In this document: in pieces, positions 22,151-32,921 of the stretch
Numbering within the stretch: position 1 is the first letter of the stretch
How the letters are laid out: the number at the start of each line of letters is the position of its first letter
Assembly (NCBI GenBank): GCA_021029095.1
Contig: JAJOHG010000078.1
Span: forward strand, 58,297 to 122,296
DNA length: 64,000 nucleotides
Direction of reading: 5' to 3'
Source of the DNA: Phellopilus nigrolimitatus
Lineage: Eukaryota; Basidiomycota; Agaricomycetes; Hymenochaetales; Hymenochaetaceae
Notes under the pieces: generated by a model
What the model was told of the DNA's origin: nothing
What the model saw: the letters and a program-made list of their open reading frames with translations, nothing else
Database searches by the model: none
Position numbers and translations under genes: made by a program

Positions 22151-23730
22151 ATGTCTTCCGAGCCTACTGTTGAAGGGAAAAGCTTCTCCGACTACTAGCT
22201 TTCCTGTCAGCTACACCAGTGGGAGATGGGAGCATAGAACCTAGTCAAATATGGAGGAAACTGGCCGAAGTGCAGTACGTTGTGTTCTTGCTCCACCAAC
22301 AGTCTGATATTCAGAATTGGATCTCCTCTGCAGGGACTCGAGCCTCGATTCTCTGGGAGACGCTTACAATGAATCAACCGTTGAGAACGTGGAGAGGACT
22401 CATAGATGCTCTAGGAACATGGTCGCGTCCTTCGGGTCTTGACGCGCTCTCTGGAAGAAAATACCATAGCCTTCGAGCAGCGCATGGCTCGTGCGAGGAT
22501 CAAGCATGGCATAAACATCCTTCCCTTCGACATTGTCTCAAAGATACTGGCCAGCAACAGGCCAACGCTCAAAGAGGCAGTGGAACTATCGCATGTCAGC
22601 TCGCATTTCAGACAAGCTATATTGTCGACGCCTCTCATTTGGGCGAATTACGCTCTTCATCCGCGCATGAGTTCCGAACAGATTGTGTCTCTTGCGAACA
22701 GGAGTGGTACTCGGTCCCTTGCTGCCAGAATACTCCCAGGACTTGAGATTGAAGACTGGGATAAGCGTGTGGAACACATCCTCTCGTTCAGCACGCGGCT
22801 TCAAACACTAGTGATCGAAAACATTGACGACAACTCAGCTCTTTCACTTCAGGTCCACTATTCGAACTTACGCATGCCTATAATCGACTCGCTGTCTATT
22901 GATTGTAGCCGCTTTGCCTTCTGCGTGCATTTCTACGCTTCGTGGTCACTGCAGAATGTGAAGCGCCTCGAGGTCACAGACTTCATTCCGAAGCCTGTTT
23001 TCGGGCAACATTTATCATCCTGCCATATCAAATTCACACAGATGTTCGATGTTGAATGTCTTCTACGTTTCATAGGATCTTTATCGTTGAAAGATCTGAA
23101 AATCGAGCTCGTCGATATTTCAGAAGCAGATATTGACGGCGTCATCGAAGAACACGCAGGTGTCGACATTTCCAGTATCACCTCGTTTTCTTTCCATGTC
23201 GTCGGTAAAACATCGATCATGTTCGCAAGGCGTGTCCTTTGCACTATCTTTCCGCCGAACGCCATCGAGATGTCATTTTTCACTGTTTATCCCAGTTTCT
23301 GTGAAATGGAAGTAGACATCTGGCCGCAGACAAACCAAAGCCTTCTCCTCTTTCCAGTGCAGAAATTCACAATGCTTAAAACGCTAAATCTTCAATTCTC
23401 AGGCCCTGGATACGTGTACATGCTGCCCCTCAGTACCATTTTACACTTTGTACCCAGCGGCTTGGAAAACGTCCGGCTCGAGGCACCCCACCATATTTTG
23501 GATTTGCGTGAGATCGAGGTATGGTCAGCTACAATGCCCCTCAATTTCGCATTCTTCGTTTCTGCAATTGTGACGGAGTGCATCTTGGATTTCTTGAGGA
23601 TCTTCAAAGAAATCTTCTCCGTAAGGGCGTACAGCTCGAGAGGCTCGAGATCGTTGGGTGTCGTCCGCTCGTAGAAGAGAAAGATATACGAGGCAATTTC
23701 CCATCCCTGGAAATCGTCTGGGCACCCTGA
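22151..23730 (+). pseudogene. F-box/LRR-like family 1 copy 4, frame-broken
   Basis: The same two-exon plan as copies 2 and 3 can be traced. The exon 1 equivalent is 22151-22274, where the ATG frame hits TAG at 22196, while the conserved peptide (LAFLSATPVGDGS; IWRKLAEVQ) continues in another frame. An intron with good signals follows (22275-22333). The exon 2 start has a further frame break near 22412-22438. The middle (22439 to about 23515) is open, with the F-box (GINILPFDIVSKIL...LSHVSSHFRQAIL) and leucine-rich segments. Near 23518 a one-base shift moves the conserved tail (LEIVGCRPLVEEKDIRGNFP) into another frame. It lacks the acidic loop. Three separate breaks argue for a pseudogene rather than sequencing error. 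Confidence 0.8.
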
Positions 23731-25223
23731 ATTGATGACATGGGCTATATATGTGACCGTCCGTGAATTTTATGTGTGGGACTAATTGTTCTGACATTTC
23801 GTTTCAGAGGGCTTTGGGCTCGACGGCGACCGAGAAATCGATAGACTGTTACGCATATCTAAGTCAAGTTCTCAACAACTTGCCTTTCTCTTTCTTAATG
23901 TGATTGTTAAGAGTCCAGCTCTTGTCGTTCCGTCACCCTGTTTCGTCTGCTCTTTTTGTCTTATCCTTTCTCCAATGTTGAGTCATGCTACCCATCGTTT
24001 TATGTATAGTTTCAATGTTTCGATTCTTGCATTTGTTTTTTTATTTCGCATGCTGACCTCTGTCTTTTGAAGAACCACAAGTGTATTCGATCAGCTCAAA
24101 TATGTATCCCACCGCCTGTTCTAAATTAGCGAGACTTACGAGTGCGCTACCTGCTTTTCTTTCGACCTAAAATAGTGGCTTAATTCGCTTTAAAAAACGA
24201 ATCTTGCAAGAAACGTACACTGCTCAGGTTGTAAAGCATCACAGCACAGCACCTTATACTCACTTGCATTCGAATTAGTCCTGGAAGTACATTTGTATCC
24301 CCTAGATCTTCTAGAGCAAGCCAACTCTTCAAGAAACGTTTTATGCACTTGTTAGTCTGCAAAAACATTCCTTTGGCTGTATTAGACTTTATAGGCTTTC
24401 CGAAATTACCCTTTTTCTAAAAGCCGCTTAGATCAAAGTTTGTAGCAGCGTTTCGCGTGCCAACCAACGGGAATATATCCAACGAGTAGGAGATCTTGTG
24501 GGAACGTAGATAAATAGAGTGCCCCGTAGCACTTTGTGTAGACCTTACGAAGTTCTAGAGCTTTTTCTGATTGGTCTGCACATGCTCCTGGCTCTGTCGA
24601 AAATTTAGTTTCGTGTCTCCAACTCGCGTAATTTGGGGGTGGAATTGGTTGTCCTCGAAGCTCGAATTTCATTTGATGCATACAAAATTGATGTAAATAA
24701 AGTTGTCCCCCCTTTTTTTTCTTTTACCCCGGCCAGTGAGATCTCTCGAAGAGGTCGAAAAGAAGTAAGGCATCAAAACACTAGACATATGGGTGAACAA
24801 GATAGAATATCAAATCCACCCATTCAATTGGAGCTGAAGAATAGAGAAGAGATGACCACACGGTCTTCAGCGCGGGACTGTAATTTGATTTGGCGGCAGA
24901 TTGCGTGTTCAGCAAATGATATACTCTTTCTGGGCATTTGACGCTTGGTGAGAAAAGATTTAGGATGAACAGCCATTCTGCGGTTTAAAAAAAATCTACT
25001 TATATGAGCGTACACAAAGAAATACTGTAAATAAGCATCGAGTGGACCGACGTCATGCCGCCAAGCGGCATGGCGGGTCACGGCGGCGAGAGAATTAGGC
25101 AATCTTATCCCAAAATGGAAGGGAACTCCGCCGGGATACAGTGCCACACCGACTGAAAAGAGGTCACCAGGTTTCTTTCCTTCTCCCCACCATCTTCGAC
25201 CTCTCTGCTCTCTGTGCTCAAAG
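23731..25223. other. Intergenic, end of the accessory region
   Basis: AT-rich DNA without a supported gene. The last 200 bp are the promoter of the phosphatase gene. Confidence 0.5.
25054..25072. promoter_or_regulatory. Perfect 8-bp inverted repeat in the phosphatase promoter
   Basis: CATGCCGC and GCGGCATG are separated by CAA, about 150 bp before the phosphatase ATG; a half CRE-like ACGTCA overlaps the left edge. Symmetric GC-rich sites of this kind are typical of dimeric fungal transcription factor targets. The function is inferred only. Confidence 0.3.
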
Positions 25224-27568
25224 ATGGCGACGACGGACAAAACGTCGGCGGACGCGCCTGACCTCACAGCAATTTTTGACAACTTGTTCATCGGAAAGTA
25301 CGCGTCTGCGAGCTCGTCTTCCCGTTGTAGCGAGACTGACATCTACATTGCAGCTTAGCGTCTGCGACGACATTGCGTGATCATCCTGAGCTCGGCATCA
25401 CTCACGTTCTCTCAGTATGTCCTGAGTATCCTGAGACGTCTCCGTCACCAAACGGCGAGCCGTCAGCAGGTGTTACTCGATGCCCGACTGTTGCGCAACC
25501 GCGGCATCGTTGCATACCAATCCAGGACTCTGAATACGAAGACATTCTCATTCATCTTCCGTCAGCCATTGCTTTCATCAAGGATGCACTAGACAGCTCG
25601 CAGTCTGAGGCGACCGCCTCTAAAGACGGGGAAACGTGTGTTCAGGAACGGGTTGACGCGAAACCTAATGTAACGGCACGAGAACGCTCATATGTGGCTT
25701 CCATACGGAAGCCCAAAGTTCTCGTACATTGCGTCATGGGTATCTCGCGCTCTACAACCGTGGTCTGCGCGTACTGTGAGCTTCTCTGCTTCTTTGCTCT
25801 CAGCGAAAATTCATTTTCAAGGTTAATTGCACAACTTTAGTAATGGCGACCCGCCATTTGTCTTTTCCCGCTGCGCTCATGCTCATACGAAGGCGTGAGC
25901 ATTTTAATACCTTCTGTTCTGTTTCATGTGTTGACAGTACACCTCTTTTTTGTTTCTCAGGACGTCCACAAGTCCATCCCAATTATGGATTTCGCCGGCA
26001 ACTTACTATCTTCGCAGTTTGCGATTACTTTACGGACTTTCCAGCTCCTGTCAGTTATCATCCAGCTCACACGGCGTGGATGCGCAAGCGGAAACGCGAG
26101 GCCGGGCGTTATCTCACTAGGGTGGGTGACGTCGTGGAAATCAAACTTAAAGATAGCGAAGACGTGGCATTGTCAATCACCGAGTGAGCTTCGTCGAATT
26201 TCCATTCGCTGCGCGCTGTCTCTTAATCTATTTTTGTTTCCAGCGACTTCCCGACCGATCCTGCTGAGGCCTCGTGTCTTCTAAGTGAGGTCGAAGCAAC
26301 TCACTTTCTTAGCATTTCACCAGCCTCGTTGCCCCCCTTACCGCCCCCACCGCCCTCACCCGTAGTGTCCCCAATTCTAAAACCCGGCCGCCGGCCGCCA
26401 GTATTTGCATGTCCTTCTATCTCTGCATCGTCTAGCTCAGGCTCAAGCGTGAACTCGTCACCTGGCTCGGCCTTCTCCAGCCCTCCCTCTTCTCGGTCGT
26501 CGTCATTCTCTTTTGCGCACCAGCTCTCTTCTCTTTCGGGGCCGTCGACAGCCGCGACTTCCGTGACGTCTATTCCTTCTCTTCTACCGCCGTCAAAACT
26601 GCGTTTAGAGGCGTCCCTGGATGACGTCGAGCCGAATTTCCTTGCCCTTGCCGGCGTAAAACATCACCACGTGGCAATTCCAGGTTCGTCGCCTGTGGAC
26701 TTGTTGGTTCGTCTAAACGAAACGGCATCGTTCATAAAACGCGCTTTTGGCGAGGACGAAGATTGCAGTTCTGATTCGGGATGCTCAAGTTGGGACTCTG
26801 GGTCGGAGTCTGCGTCCGAGACAAAACGTAGAACGAGGGATGTTGGACAGCGGAGACATGTGCTCATCCACTGCACGACGGAATCGCGCGCGTGCGCCGT
26901 TGTATGTGCGTATCTCATGTCCTCTCGGGGGTTGACTCCTTCGCAGGCATATAACGTACTCGAAGAAGGTGCGTCTCGGTTATTCTACTATCACGTATCG
27001 CTCACGAAATTCATTTTACGCAGCCCTCCCGCTTTTCAACCCAACAAAATCCTTCCTTTCTCAGCTCGAGCTCTTCCACGAGTGCGCATGCAATCCCACA
27101 CCGGCGCACCCGCTCGTGCGCGCCTGGCTCGCCGGCGGCCCAAAGAAGTCAGTTCTGGGACAAACGCCGTTCGCTGCGGCATTCCCGACTTCAAGCAGTC
27201 CACCCCCGCTCCAGCTCGAGCGCAAGGTTGTGAGCACGCATTGGAAGAGCGATTCCGACGTGGAGGGCGACGCCGACTCGGCGTCGCTGCGCCGGAAGCT
27301 CGGCACGCCCGCGCGGTGTGGGTCCTTCACGAGCCCTCCCGCGCAAAGTGCGCAGACGTCCCAGGGCACGAACAGCCAGCCGATGCGAACGGCACCGCCA
27401 GCACCTCCGACGTTGGAGGCCAGCGAGGCGCAGACGGCCGCGGGCGTGGACCTCGCGGCGCTGCTGCAACGCTGCGAGGGCGTGGGGAACCCCGCGTTCG
27501 CGTTCGACGTGGAGGCGTTCCGCGGGGCGCTGCGCGGGATCGCGGAGGGCGGGAAGACGGCCAGGTGA
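25224..27568 (+). CDS. Tandem dual-specificity phosphatase, second domain inactive
   Basis: Six exons: 25224-25297, 25354-25775, 25841-25894, 25961-26183, 26244-26968 and 27024-27568; 680 aa, all phases consistent. The first DSP domain (residues about 15-220) has the entry block AIFDNLFIGNLASATTLRDH, the catalytic loop HCVMGISRST (HCX5R) and the RPQVHPNYGFRRQL end. After a Pro/Ser-rich linker comes a second DSP-like domain (LALAGVKHHHVAIPG; VVCAYLMSSRGLTPSQAYNV; FNPTKSFLSQLELF). There the loop reads HCTTESRAC: only four residues separate C from R, so the phosphate loop is unlikely to work. It ends in a low-complexity tail. Family role: dephosphorylation of Ser/Thr/Tyr in signalling proteins; the second domain may bind or regulate. 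Intron 3 is 66 nt and free of stops in frame. Confidence 0.88.
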
Positions 27569-27982
27569 TGCGCGTGCGCTCTAGGCCGTCGGCAGTCGTA
27601 AGCTGACTTTTCTTGATGACTTGTCAGAGGATACCAAGTAGTGCGAATGATGAAGTGTCGCGTTGTTATTTAGTGGTCGTGGGCTGGCCTCCTGCTGACT
27701 GTCGTCTGATACTGACTCCAGAATGTTTTCCAAACCATACCCTTGTCCATTGCTTTCGATTCTGTTATGTTACACGGTCCTTTGTTTTTTGTATGAATAG
27801 TTACGCTCCGCTGATCCTATGTCTGAACATGCTTGTCCTTTTCTTGATGCAGATACTGTTGCTGATCGAGGAGTGCCGTTGACGCTTGCAAAATCTTCAT
27901 CAGTCGATGGAAAGAGCGGCAAGTCCAGGAAAGCAAAACAAAGATTGACAGGTAACGAAGACTAAATGAATAAACAAAGAAA
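27569..27982. other. Convergent 3' flank
   Basis: The phosphatase (+) and SEC27 (-) end towards each other here, about 410 bp apart. No gene is seen. Confidence 0.6.
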
Positions 27983-30900
27983 CTACGAATCATCCGGCGG
28001 CGTCTCAGGCGTCTCAGGCACATCAGACACATCCACAAGGACAGGCGGCGATGGCTCTGTTCGAAATAAAACCGGCACATGAGCAAACACATCCCCCGCA
28101 GAACGAGTCAGAGACGCCTGCTTACCGCCGTGCCCATTCAGCGTGATTCCCGCCCGCTGCGCTGCAACGGCCTGCTCCCGCGCGAGCGCCTCTGCCCAGC
28201 CCTCAGCGAACAGCTCCGGGTTCTCCGCGGGCGACGCTGCGGCCGCCGCGAGCTTCTTGCGGTCCTTGGACGCGAGCTCCGCGCGCCACGCGTCCACCGC
28301 TTTTGGCACCAGGCTGCGACGGGTGGGGCGTGTCAGTGACTCCGGCCTTAAGAGGAGAGGAGAGATGGGAGGCGGCTTACCTCGGTGCGTAGGTCCGTGC
28401 GAAGAGCGCTGCTTCCGGCGCGCGCTCTGTCTTCACGAGGAGGTTGACGCAGGCCTCCGTGTCGCCGAGTTGCAGCCGGCTGGCGAACGCCAGGTTGTTT
28501 TGTCCTTTCTCCTCTGCACAAAGCGGCTCTCTTTCAGCAAGACAGCCCTGATGTGCAGCAAGCGCGTTTGGGAGTTCTGCTTACCGGCCTGCACGGCGAG
28601 CTTCGCGAGCCCGGCCCTGTCGCCGATCGCGAGGAGCAGGAGCATCAGCGCGCTGAGGTCGCCCGCGCGCTCGAAACACTCTCGCGCGAGGTCGAAGCGC
28701 CACACGGCCAGCGCGCGGTCGCCGACGGCCTTCCACTTTGTCTCCGCCTCGGCGTCGGGGATGGTGCGCGTGATCTCGAGCGCCGCGTCGAGGTCGTCAA
28801 GTTGCAGCGAGAGGTCGAACTTGTGGTCCGGGTCGGTCGTCACTTGGAGCGCCAGTTCCCGCAAGTCTAAATAGGAGGAAATAGTGATGTAAATAGTGTG
28901 TCCATCATAGTCTGAACCATGCTCTTTACCTCGCGCTTCTAAGAATCGAGCGACCTTGTTCCGCTGTTCTTTGGGTATTGACGGTAGGATCTCGGCAGCA
29001 GTGTCAGTGTCGCCTCGAAGGATGGCCGATTGGTATTCGATGAGGTTCAGCGAGAGTGAGTAGCCGTAGATCCTGACTTCCTTGTCTGCGAGATACACAC
29101 GATTGTGAGCGGGAATATAACCTAGGAGGTACATGGGGCTTATCAGTGCATTAGCGAGTGAAATCATCAATTTTAGGCGTATATGCGGTAGGCTTACTTG
29201 TCGAAATGGGTGACAGTCTGCGTCTCGCTGCCGATCAGGTAGTTGAGCCGGTTTGCCGCGTTGGTGTAGATGAAGCAGTCGCCAATCCATTTACAGGTCT
29301 TCACGCTTGAGAAAGGTAGATACGTGAGATGCATGTTCAATCAATGAAAGGCAAACACAAACGTACTTCTCTGAGATCTCCGCGATGATGTCAAAAGCCT
29401 CCTCAACACCCTCGTCTCCGATATCAGCGCCGGATTCGAGTGCAGCATTGTACGCATCCCGATCGAAGCGAAGGATGTAGAACGAGTCGTCGGCCGTTAT
29501 CGTGACGAGATTGCCGGTTCCAGACCACGAAATCTGCAAAGCATTTCATGAGCTTCTCTAAACTCGGGGAATGAAAAGAAAGCAAAGAACGCACGTGTTT
29601 CGCCTCTACATCAATGCGCCGCACAATTTCGCCAGACTCCCAATCCCAGAACACGACGAAGCTGCTCGAGCGCGCGGCGAGAAGCGTGCCGCCGTATAGA
29701 CCCTCGATCGGCCACGAACCGACGCCCTTCATACCGACGCCTCCTCGCTCCTTGAAGGCCTTGAATATGCGCAGCTTCGTCCTGCCCTCCAACACTGCGT
29801 ACGTGTTCGAGTCCCCGGCCCACGCAAAGGACGAGCCAGACCCATACGCCTTGTTGCGCCATGCGAGTGCGGTGTAGATGATATACTCGCCATCACCAAC
29901 CACGGTGATAAACCGCCCGTTCGGGGAGTGCTGCAACGAGGTCGCGTAGAGCTCCGTCGAGCCGAGCTCGCGCACGGGGAGGTGGATGCGCTGGCCCTCG
30001 GGCGTCTCGACGTCCGCGGCGGCCTGGAGATTCGCTGAGAGCACGTCGGTGTTGCGCGTGTAGACGAGCTTGCCGGCGGGGTCCATGCTGAGCGCGGGCT
30101 CGTCGCGGCCGAGCTTAACGACGACGACGCCCTCGTCGAAGCCGACCGCGACGTCGTTCGCGTGCGGGCGCACGGCGACGCACCACGCGCGCTCGAGCGC
30201 GTAGCTGAGCGTGTTCTCGAGGCGGTACGTGCCGCTGTTCCAGAGCTTGACGGTGCCGTCCTCGCTGCCGCTGACGAGCAACGGCAGGTTCGGGTGGAAG
30301 AGCGCGAAGGAGACGTTGTTCGTGTGGCCCTCCATCGTCTGCACGCAGCTCTTGCTGAGGTAGTCCCACACCTTGATCGTGCGGTCGTCGCCGACGGTGA
30401 CGAGGTACGGCTTGTCCGCGCCCGGGTAGAACTCGACGTAGTTCACGCCGCCCTTCTCGTGCGCCTCGAGCGTGAAATTGGGCGCGGACGCGCCGAGCGA
30501 CCACATCTTGATCGTGCGGTCGAGACATGACGACGCGAACGTGTTGGTGTCTTTCGGGTTGAACGCGAGGTTCATGATGTAGTGCGTGTGACCCTCAAAG
30601 ATCTGGGAGGCCGTCAGCAAGCCTGCACAGAGCCCGAGGCGGGAGACTACGTACCCGGATGCACTTCCATTGCTTGTCCCAGTCCCAGGCCTTGATCGTC
30701 ATGTCGTCGCAGCCGGTGATGACGATGCTCAGCGTCGGATGGACGGCGAGGCACCGGATATAGTCCGGGTGCGCCTCGAAGGCGGCGGCCTTCTCGTGGG
30801 TGTTGTAGTTGAACACGCGCAGCTGGAAATCGTCCGAGCCGGCGACGAACCAGTTCTTGCGTGGAATGAAGCGTACGCAGCGCACGGGGACCTCCGCGAC

Positions 30901-31124
30901 CTCGAATGTTTTGATAAGCGCACCCGTCTCATGGTTGTATATGTTCACGCTGCCGTTGTAGAGCCCGGTCAGAAGCCATGGCTCCGTCGGGTGGAAGTCG
31001 ACGGCCTTGACACGGTCTGACCGCTGGAATAATTTTCTCTGCAAGAATAAAAATAAGAGTTGTAGTAAACTATTGAGTAATATTCACAACGATAACGAGC
31101 ACTGACATTGATGTCCAGCAGCAT
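27983..31124 (-). CDS. SEC27: Coatomer subunit beta' (beta'-COP)
   Basis: Nine exons on the - strand: 31124-31107 (18 nt), 31038-30655, 30602-29595, 29533-29367, 29305-29198, 29138-28930, 28866-28585, 28513-28381 and 28313-27983; 879 aa, close to the usual length. The protein begins MLLDINRKLFQRSDRVKAVD and carries WD40 repeats typical of beta'-COP (HPTEPWLLTGLYNGSVNIYN; DDFQLRVFNYNTHEK; DDMTIKAWDWDKQWKC; DRTIKMWSLG; DRTIKVWDY; DGTVKLW). The alpha-solenoid follows (WIGDCFIYTNAANRLNYLIG; LARECFERAGDLSALMLLLL; KVARFLEARDLRELALQ). Role: COPI coat, Golgi-to-ER retrieval. Two introns use AAG acceptors. The C-terminus is short, acidic and Pro-rich. It diverges from the hydrolase gene with 305 bp between the two ATGs. 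Confidence 0.95.
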
Positions 31125-31429
31125 CTCCGGTCCTTGGGAGTTTTTGGTTTAATTGTTAGGTTGTCGAGGACTCGAGGACCAGGAGACAGGTGAGTGTCCG
31201 TGCGTGTCATTCACTAACGCGTGTCAATTTGTATTCGTGAGAAATAACCAAATATACAGAATGAATGTAATGAAGTGTACACAAGTAAAGAATGGTCAAG
31301 AAAGAGTTTGTACACTTTTGTATACTTTGAAATTGTAGTCCCGACGGACCTCGGGCTTGATCTTGCACGACGCCGACCGCGTTCCCCCCGCACTCGCTCG
31401 TCGAGCAGGCGTTCTCCTCGGCTCCCGCC
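31125..31429. promoter_or_regulatory. Divergent promoter region, SEC27 / alpha-beta hydrolase
   Basis: 305 bp separate the start codons of two divergent genes and must hold both promoters. I see no clear TATA box. Confidence 0.5.
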
Positions 31430-32921
31430 ATGACCGGCAACGCCACAAAATACCTCTCACTCTCGCTGATCGCACTGCCCTCGCTCTTTTTCGTCTTGCG
31501 CTTCCTCGCCTCGTTCCCGCTGCCACCCGTGCCCGTGCCCGCCTACCCGTCGCTGGCCTCCCTGCCGCGCGACGCGCGCTCCTGGACGATCTACCCGGAG
31601 GATTTCTACGAGGGCGGGAGCTACGTCAGCTTCCCCGTCGGAAGGGTGAGCAGCGCCTTCCTTTGTCGGCGCGTCGAGTGTACGCCGTGCGGCATGTTGT
31701 TCACGCGGCTTCGTCTTTGTCTCAAAGGTCCGCTACTGGGTGCTTGGCCCGGAGAATGGGAAGAAGGTACATCTGCAACCTAAGCACCTTTCGATTATAA
31801 TTTTTTTACGCGAAGCATACAGATCGTCTTGATTCACGGTCTGTCCGTGCCTGCGATCGTTTGGAAGGACGTCGCGCCGCAGCTAGCGGCGAAGGGGTTT
31901 CGCGTCTTAGTTTACGGTCCGCCACGCGTCTTCTCTTCTCCCTTCGTACTTCTTGACCTTGTACCCACAGATCTATATGGACGCGGCTACTCTGATGCCC
32001 CCAGCACGCCCTATCATGCCAGCTTGTATACCGTGCAACTTGCACTCCTGATGCAGCACGTGCGGTGGGATAACGCACACATCGCGGCCCTCTCTATGGC
32101 TCGTACCCTCCACGCTCTCGGAAGCTGTTCATTAGGCCTTACTCTATTTCTCACATCAGGGAGGGGGCATCGCAACGGCGTTCGCTGCATGCTTTCCTCA
32201 CCTCACGACCGGCAAGATAGCGCTCATTGCGTCCACAGGGCTCCTTGAGGTACGCCGTCATGGTCATACTGCACACCCAAGCAGATAGCTCACACCGCGT
32301 CCAGGCGTCCGACCTGTCTCGCACGAGCAAACTCATGTCCCTGCCGCTGGTGCAGTACGTCACCTCCAGCGCGCCCTTCCGCGTAAGTCTGTCCAGGCGC
32401 AACCGTTATACATCGCTCATGCGCCTGCTCCAGCGCGTGCTCCAGAAACTAGGTGCGGGCGATCCGTCACCCAATCCGTTGCACGAGGTACGCACCGCTT
32501 GTTCTCTTCTCTGGTTTTAACTCTACGAACCGGTGCCGACGTCGCTCCAGATCGTGCAGATCCAGTCCGCGTATCTGCCGGGATACAACTACGCGATCGC
32601 CTCGTCGCTGCGGGACGGGCCCCTGCGCGGCCTGCGCCCTTCGTTCGCCGAGCTCGCGTCCCGCAACACGAAGCTACTGCTCATCTGGGTGCGTGCTTTT
32701 CCGCGCTTTGCATTGCCACCCTCCTTCTCATTTTCTCAACTGTGCGGCACGCGCAGGGCACGGCGGACAACACGGTGCCGTACCGTTACGCGGCGCACAT
32801 CCAGGCGCTCGTGCCCAACACAACGCTCCTCACCGTTGAGGACGGCTCGCACGACCTGACGGTGTCGCACCCCGACCTCGTCAGCAGCGCCCTTGTCAAC
32901 TTCTTCGGCACCTCGAAATGA
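31430..32921 (+). CDS. Membrane-anchored alpha/beta hydrolase
   Basis: Nine short exons: 31430-31645, 31728-31766, 31823-31916, 31971-32098, 32160-32249, 32305-32382, 32434-32487, 32551-32688 and 32757-32921; 333 aa. An N-terminal hydrophobic helix (YLSLSLIALPSLFFVLRFLA) suggests an anchor or signal-anchor. The core has IVLIHGLSVPAIVW (oxyanion HG), the turn DLYGRGYSDAP, a nucleophile elbow read as ALSMGGG (Ser), the acid loop GTADNTVP and the His in DGSHDL. The complete triad supports an active esterase, lipase or related hydrolase; the substrate is unknown. To keep the elbow, the intron after ATG at 32098 must start with GC (32099), a rare but known donor type. The GT nearby would break the frame. 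Confidence 0.82.

Noticed and set aside
23505..23527. GTGAGA...CAG as an intron that would repair the end of F-box copy 4
   Set aside because: It would be only about 21 nt, far below the 49-76 nt introns seen everywhere else in the window; a frameshift is simpler.
24824..25342. 172-residue open frame on the - strand over the phosphatase promoter and first exon
   Set aside because: No motif, runs antisense to a well-supported first exon and intron, and no matching splice partners.
28143..28874. 243-residue open frame on the + strand
   Set aside because: Antisense to the SEC27 alpha-solenoid exons, which have a complete, phase-consistent structure.
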